Part shown: positions 14,399 to 17,959 of the stretch, one piece after another
Layout of the letters: every line of letters begins with the position of its first letter
How positions within the stretch are numbered: the stretch's first letter is position 1
Assembly (NCBI GenBank): GCA_947581745.1
Contig: CANPVW010000087.1
Coordinates: forward strand, 1 to 17,959
DNA: 17,959 nucleotides
Direction: 5' to 3'
DNA from: Candidatus Benthicola azotiphorus
GTDB lineage: Bacteria > Gemmatimonadota > Gemmatimonadetes > Palauibacterales > Palauibacteraceae
Translations under genes and position numbers: made by a program
Notes under the pieces: model-generated
Seen by the model: the letters and a program-made list of their open reading frames with translations, nothing else
Told to the model about the DNA's origin: nothing
Databases searched by the model: none

Positions 14399-14632
14399 GT
14401 GGAGATGCGTGTGCGTGACATCGCGATCATCGTCGGACTCGCCCTCGTTCCGCTGATCGCGTGCGGCCCGGCGGACTCGCCGCCGGCACAGACGGAGGGA
14501 GCCAGGGACACGGCGATCGCGGAGTCGGGGCTTCCCGGCGCCGCCGGCGTGAAGAAGGCACTCGCCGTGTCGGACTCGGCCACGGCGAGACGGGCGAGAG
14601 AGGACTCGATCATGTCGGCTGACGATCAGTGA
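14399..14632 (+). CDS. Small lipoprotein, function unknown
   Basis: A 77-residue product with a textbook lipoprotein signal: hydrophobic IAIIVGLALVPLIAC with lipidated Cys22 (LIAC lipobox). The mature peptide is short, Pro/Ala/Asp/Ser-rich and probably unstructured (AGVKKALAVSDSATARRARE), without recognisable domains. The start is GTG 14399 given the ribosome site; ATG 14405 is the alternative, two codons in. It lies between the deaminase and the ABM-domain gene and may be translated from the same message. The lipobox is good evidence of a real gene; no function can be proposed. Confidence 0.7.
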   Translation: MEMRVRDIAIIVGLALVPLIACGPADSPPAQTEGARDTAIAESGLPGAAGVKKALAVSDSATARRAREDSIMSADDQ

Positions 14633-14647
14633 GTTCGTTGTCGAGCG

Positions 14648-14983
14648 ATGGCTGAGCTCTCGATCACTCCCGCGCCTCCCTACTACGCCGCGATCTTCAC
14701 CTCGCGGCGGGCATCCGATCACGAAGGCTACGCGGACATGGCCGATCGGATGATGCAGCTGGCGCACCTCCAGCCCGGATTTCTGGGGGTCGAGTCGGTA
14801 AGGGAAGGCGCGATCGGCATCACGGTCTCCTACTGGGACTCGCTGGAAGCGATCGAGCTGTGGAGTCGGCACGTCGAGCACCGGGAGGCGCAACGCCGGG
14901 GTAGGCAAGACTGGTACGAGGCTTACGAGATCCGTGTTGCGCGGGTGGAGCGAGCGCGGTCGTTCGGGAGGTCCGAACAGTGA
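14648..14983 (+). CDS. ABM-domain protein (antibiotic biosynthesis monooxygenase family)
   Basis: A 111-residue cytoplasmic protein with one dimeric alpha/beta-barrel ABM domain: PPYYAAIFTSRRASDHEGYA (10-29), MADRMMQLAHLQPGFLGVES (31-50), GITVSYWDSLEAIELWSRH (57-75) and QDWYEAYEIRVARVERARSF (87-106). These domains dimerise and act as cofactor-poor monooxygenases, haem-degrading enzymes or binding proteins; this variant resembles the common uncharacterised YqjZ-like type. The ATG at 14648 has only a weak ribosome site and follows the lipoprotein stop by 15 bases. No haem or iron genes are nearby, so I do not propose haem degradation. Confidence 0.84.
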   Translation: MAELSITPAPPYYAAIFTSRRASDHEGYADMADRMMQLAHLQPGFLGVESVREGAIGITVSYWDSLEAIELWSRHVEHREAQRRGRQDWYEAYEIRVARVERARSFGRSEQ

Positions 14984-15114
14984 GCCTCACCTCGCAGGAT
15001 GGATCGGCCGCGCCGTAGATTGACCTCCCGGGCGAACGACCGACAACCGACGCGCGCGAGCGACTTCTGGAAGACCACCGCAATATAGGACTCTTCGGCG
15101 CCATCTCCCTCGGA

Positions 15115-17295
15115 GTGGGCGCGATCGTGGGGGGCGGCATACTCGCCCTGGCAGGCGTGGCCTTCGCCACCGCGGGGCCGGGGGCGATCGTCGCGTTCGC
15201 CCTGAACGGCGTGATCGCGTTCCTCACGGCGGCGAGCTTCGCGTACCTCGCCCGGCGCTTCCCGGAGTCCGGCGGGATCTACGCCTACGCGAAGAAGGTC
15301 CTCTCGATCGAGGTCGCCTTCGTCGTGGGGTGGGTGGTGTGGTTCGCGTCGATCCTGGCGGGCGTGCTCTACTCGCTGGGTTTCGCTGCTTTCGCCGGCG
15401 AGGGGCTGAGCCGGGCGCTTCCGCTGATGGGGATGACCGGCGACTGGACGCAGGGCGAGCCGCTGCGGGCGGCGCTCGCGCTGGCGGCGATCGGGCTGTA
15501 CGCCTTCACTCTGGTGCGGCGGGCGGGCGGAGGCGGTCACGCCGCGACGATCGGCAAGGTCATCGTGTTCGCGATCCTCATCGTGGCCGGCGCCATCGCG
15601 TGGATCGGCAAGACGCCGGCCGCGGTGCTCGGGAGACTGGATCCGTTTCTCTCGGCGGGGCCGTTCGGCGTCGTGCGGGCAATGGGCTATACCTTCATTG
15701 CGCTGCAGGGCTTCGACCTCATCGCGGCCGTGGGTGGCGAGGTCAAGGATCCGGAGCGAAACCTGCCGCGCGCCATGTACCTGTCGCTCGGCATCGCCCT
15801 CGCGATCTACCTTCCCCTGCTGTTCCTCATGGCCACCGTGGGCGCCCCGCCGGGGGGGATCACGGCGGTGGCGGCGGCCAACCCGGAGGGCCTGGTCGCG
15901 CTGGCGGCCGAGCGGTTCATGGGGGTCGGTGGATACTGGCTCGTGATCGGGGCCGGTGTGCTCTCCATGCTCTCGGCCCTGCGCGCCAATCTCGTGGGAG
16001 CCTCCCGGGTGGCCTTCGCGATGGCGAGGGATCGGACACTGCCGCGGCGCTTCGGAAGCGTTCGCGGGGCGAGCGGCACGCCGGCCGTCGCGATCGCGGT
16101 CACGGGTGTCATGGTCGCGGCGATCGCCGTGGCTGTCGGGGATGTCGCCGCCGCCGGCGCCGCTTCGAGTCTCATCTTCCTGGTGTCGTTCGCGATGGTG
16201 CACTGGGCCGCGGTATTGGCGGGCAGCCGAACCGACCGGTCCCGGCCGGCGATCGTCCCCGTGATCGGCGCCGTGTCGTGCATTGGTCTCGCGCTGTTCC
16301 AGGCCTTCGCGGTTCCAGAGGCCGGGACCGTGGTGCTGTCCTGGCTGGCGCTCGGAGCCGCGCTCTACCTGACGCTGTTCGCCTCCGGTGCGCGGATGGC
16401 TGACGCGTCCGCCGAGGCACGTGATCCGGACCTGGCGCGGCTGCGCGGGCGGAGCCCGCTGGTTCTGGTCCCGATCGCCAACCCGGAGCGGGCGGCCAGC
16501 CTGGTAGACGTGGCCGGTACGCTGCGGACGCCCGGTACGGGCCGCGTTCTCCTCCTCGCGGTGGTTCGACCGGATCCGAGTGTCGAGGGAAGGGATCACC
16601 CGGCGCTCAGAGATGCGGAAGCGGTGCTGGGGGAATCACTGCAGCGGAGCTTCGAGAGTGCGCTCGTTCCGGAGACGCTGTTCACGATCGCGCCCGATGC
16701 ATGGAAGGAGATCCGACGTGTCGCACGGGACCGGGCGTGCGAGACGGTGCTCGTCGGGCTGCCGGACCTGCGGGAACCCGGCATGGAAGTGAATCTGGAA
16801 GGCCTGCTGGCCGGACTGGACACCGATGCGGTCATCGTCCGGGCGCCGCACAGATGGCGAATGGACGAGGCGCGACGTGTCCTGGTACCCCTCGGCGGAA
16901 GGCGGGAGCACAGTCACCTGAGGGCCCGGCTGCTCGCCAGCCTTTCCCGATCGGGCGACCGGTTGCTGACGTTCCTTCACGTCATGTCACCCGCCGCCAC
17001 CTCGGACGAGAGACATCGCGTGGAGCGGGAGATGCGCGCGCTGGCCCGCGATGAGGCCGCAGGCCCTTACGAGGTGAAAGTCGAGATCAGCGACCAGCCC
17101 CTGGAGACGATCATCGAGCGGACGACGGAGGCCGACCTCGTAGTGATGGGGATGGAGCGGCGAAGCCGGGGTCAACGGCCGCTCGGCGACCTCGCCATGG
17201 CCATGGCCCATCGAACTGAAGTGCCGCTCGTCCTGATCAGCCGCCGGCCCCAGCGCTCGCTGGCCGGACTCTCGGCGCCGAGTTTTCTACAGTAG
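15115..17295 (+). CDS. APC-family amino acid permease with two C-terminal USP domains
   Basis: A large permease; the first canonical start (GTG 15115) gives 726 residues. Residues 1 to about 430 are the APC transport core: GAIVGGGILALAG (helix 1), YLARRFPESGGIYAYAKK, GYTFIALQGFDLIAAVGGEV and KDPERNLPRAMYLSLGIAL. From about 445 to 585 and 585 to 715 come two universal-stress-protein-like domains (SPLVLVPIANPERAAS; ARRVLVPLGGRREHSH; ADLVVMGMERRSRGQ), a known regulatory add-on that may bind ATP. GTG 15115 cuts into helix 1. In the same frame, DHRNIGLFGAISLGVGAIVG begins at 15073 and the frame is open back to 15019, but that stretch has no ATG, GTG or TTG. Either a rare start such as CTG 15067 or ATT 15019 is used, or a sequence error hides the true start. 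The substrate is probably an amino acid or amine. It stands alone after a 131-base gap. Confidence 0.87.
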   Translation: MGAIVGGGILALAGVAFATAGPGAIVAFALNGVIAFLTAASFAYLARRFPESGGIYAYAKKVLSIEVAFVVGWVVWFASILAGVLYSLGFAAFAGEGLSRALPLMGMTGDWTQGEPLRAALALAAIGLYAFTLVRRAGGGGHAATIGKVIVFAILIVAGAIAWIGKTPAAVLGRLDPFLSAGPFGVVRAMGYTFIALQGFDLIAAVGGEVKDPERNLPRAMYLSLGIALAIYLPLLFLMATVGAPPGGITAVAAANPEGLVALAAERFMGVGGYWLVIGAGVLSMLSALRANLVGASRVAFAMARDRTLPRRFGSVRGASGTPAVAIAVTGVMVAAIAVAVGDVAAAGAASSLIFLVSFAMVHWAAVLAGSRTDRSRPAIVPVIGAVSCIGLALFQAFAVPEAGTVVLSWLALGAALYLTLFASGARMADASAEARDPDLARLRGRSPLVLVPIANPERAASLVDVAGTLRTPGTGRVLLLAVVRPDPSVEGRDHPALRDAEAVLGESLQRSFESALVPETLFTIAPDAWKEIRRVARDRACETVLVGLPDLREPGMEVNLEGLLAGLDTDAVIVRAPHRWRMDEARRVLVPLGGRREHSHLRARLLASLSRSGDRLLTFLHVMSPAATSDERHRVEREMRALARDEAAGPYEVKVEISDQPLETIIERTTEADLVVMGMERRSRGQRPLGDLAMAMAHRTEVPLVLISRRPQRSLAGLSAPSFLQ

Positions 17296-17320
17296 GCAAA
17301 CACGCTCGAAGGGAAACACC

Positions 17321-17959
17321 GTGACCGGCTCAGCCATTCTGATCAGCCTCGCGCTGGTCTTCTACTCCATCGGAGTGTGGGCGGAACGGATCGCGCGCTA
17401 TCTGAAGCCGTGGCACGTGGCGTCCTTCTGGACGGGACTCGCTTTCGACGTGTCGGGCACGTGGGCCATGCACAAGATGGCGGAGGGGCCGTTCGACATT
17501 CTGGCCCCGCACACGCTCAGCGGGCAGATCGCGCTGTGGCTGATGCTGGTGCACGCGATCTGGGCCACCCGGGTGGTGCGCTCGGGAAGCGAACAGGCGC
17601 GCGTCGGGTTTCATCGCTACAGCGTCGTCGTGTGGCTGATCTGGCTGATTCCGTACCTCAGCGGAATGTACCTCGGCATGCACGGCGATTCCGACATCCC
17701 TCCCACCGCCGTGGTCCCATCCGCGCGCCAGGTCGAGTACCAGCGCATGGAGATGATCGGTTTCGTGCACCTTTCCGTGAACACGTTCACCGATCGTGAG
17801 TGGGGCTACGGAGACGAGTCGCCCGCCGTGTTCAACCCGACGGCGCTGGACGCCGGACAGTGGGCTTCCGTCGCGGCGGATGCCGGAATGGGCGAGCTGA
17901 TCCTCACCGCCAAGCATCACGACGGCTTCACGCTGTGGCCGTCGGCGCTCACGGAGCAC
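17321..17959 (+). CDS. HsmA (TIGR03987) membrane domain fused to GH29 fucosidase (N-terminal part)
   Basis: Starts at GTG 17321, six bases after GAAGGGA, and stays open to the window edge (213 codons). Residues 1-120 match the HsmA/TIGR03987 four-helix family: LVFYSIGVWAERI (12-24), KPWHVASFWTGLAFDVSGTW (29-48), LMLVHAIWATRVVR (74-87), and HRYSVVVWLIWLIPYLSG (98-115). After a short linker, residues 133-213 are the start of a GH29 catalytic barrel: PSARQVEYQRMEMIGFVHLS (133-152), VNTFTDREWGYG, FNPTALDAGQW, and LILTAKHHDGFTLWPSAL (193-210). Arg/Lys are concentrated in the loops after helices 1 and 3, so by the positive-inside rule both termini face outside. The fucosidase would therefore be periplasmic, tethered to the membrane. 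The nucleophile region lies beyond the edge. A fusion in the genome or a join made by assembly are both possible. Confidence 0.8.
   Translation, partial: MTGSAILISLALVFYSIGVWAERIARYLKPWHVASFWTGLAFDVSGTWAMHKMAEGPFDILAPHTLSGQIALWLMLVHAIWATRVVRSGSEQARVGFHRYSVVVWLIWLIPYLSGMYLGMHGDSDIPPTAVVPSARQVEYQRMEMIGFVHLSVNTFTDREWGYGDESPAVFNPTALDAGQWASVAADAGMGELILTAKHHDGFTLWPSALTEH

Noticed and set aside
14923..16599. 558-codon minus-strand open frame antisense to the permease
   Set aside because: Extreme Arg/Gly/His/Asp/Gln composition with no hydrophobic core; a shadow of the transporter's codon bias.
17330..17959. Minus-strand open frame at the right edge
   Set aside because: The plus-strand frame from GTG 17321 carries two recognisable domains; the reverse frame carries none.
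1..17959. CRISPR arrays, tRNA or rRNA genes, insertion sequences, phage or defence genes
   Set aside because: Looked for and not seen: no regular repeats, no tRNA-like cloverleaf noticed, no transposase, integrase or nuclease-defence families.

Overview
The window is GC-rich bacterial DNA, densely packed and mostly read left to right. It has many Sec signal peptides and lipoprotein signals and many stop/start overlaps (ATGA or GTGA), which suggests a Gram-negative heterotroph with a periplasm. The mix of secreted hydrolases, a PQQ-sugar-dehydrogenase-like lipoprotein, GH29 fucosidases and a CocE/NonD hydrolase resembles Gemmatimonadota or related environmental lineages. That placement is an impression from gene content, not a phylogenetic result. 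I see no rRNA, tRNA, CRISPR array, insertion sequence or phage gene.

Layout. Positions 1-527 (minus) hold the N-terminal part of a PQQ-dependent sugar-dehydrogenase-like lipoprotein, divergent from a secreted DUF1579-like protein (682-1266). A beta-carbonic anhydrase follows (1324-1937) but its frame is broken near 1411-1430. Next is a tightly coupled trio (1945-4747): a RimB-like retropepsin-fold protease, a RimK-like ATP-grasp ligase fused to an RCK_C domain, and an AstE/AspA-type zinc carboxypeptidase-fold hydrolase. Then come a secreted NTF2-like protein and a VOC protein (4780-5702), and a SulP anion transporter overlapping a macrodomain protein (5755-8015).

After a short convergent gap, a CocE/NonD (S15) lipoprotein hydrolase lies on the minus strand (8204-10186). 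Across a second divergent promoter region a plus-strand run begins: an isoprenylcysteine-methyltransferase-like membrane protein, a secreted GH29 alpha-L-fucosidase, MsrB, an exported DnaQ-fold protein missing its last catalytic Asp, a small PH-domain membrane protein, a cytosine deaminase of the yeast Fcy1 type, a tiny lipoprotein, an ABM-domain protein, and an APC permease with two C-terminal USP domains and no canonical start codon in the expected place. The window closes inside a gene (17321 to the edge) that joins a four-helix HsmA/TIGR03987 membrane domain in frame to a GH29 fucosidase domain.

The most noteworthy items are the HsmA-GH29 fusion, the exported DnaQ-like protein with an altered active site, the peptide-ligase/protease/deacylase trio, and two gene-model anomalies (the carbonic anhydrase frameshift and the permease start). 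Most remaining genes look like ordinary accessory metabolism. The secreted and periplasmic proteins (sugar oxidation, fucose release, ester or peptide hydrolysis) fit a scavenger of complex polysaccharide and peptide material.
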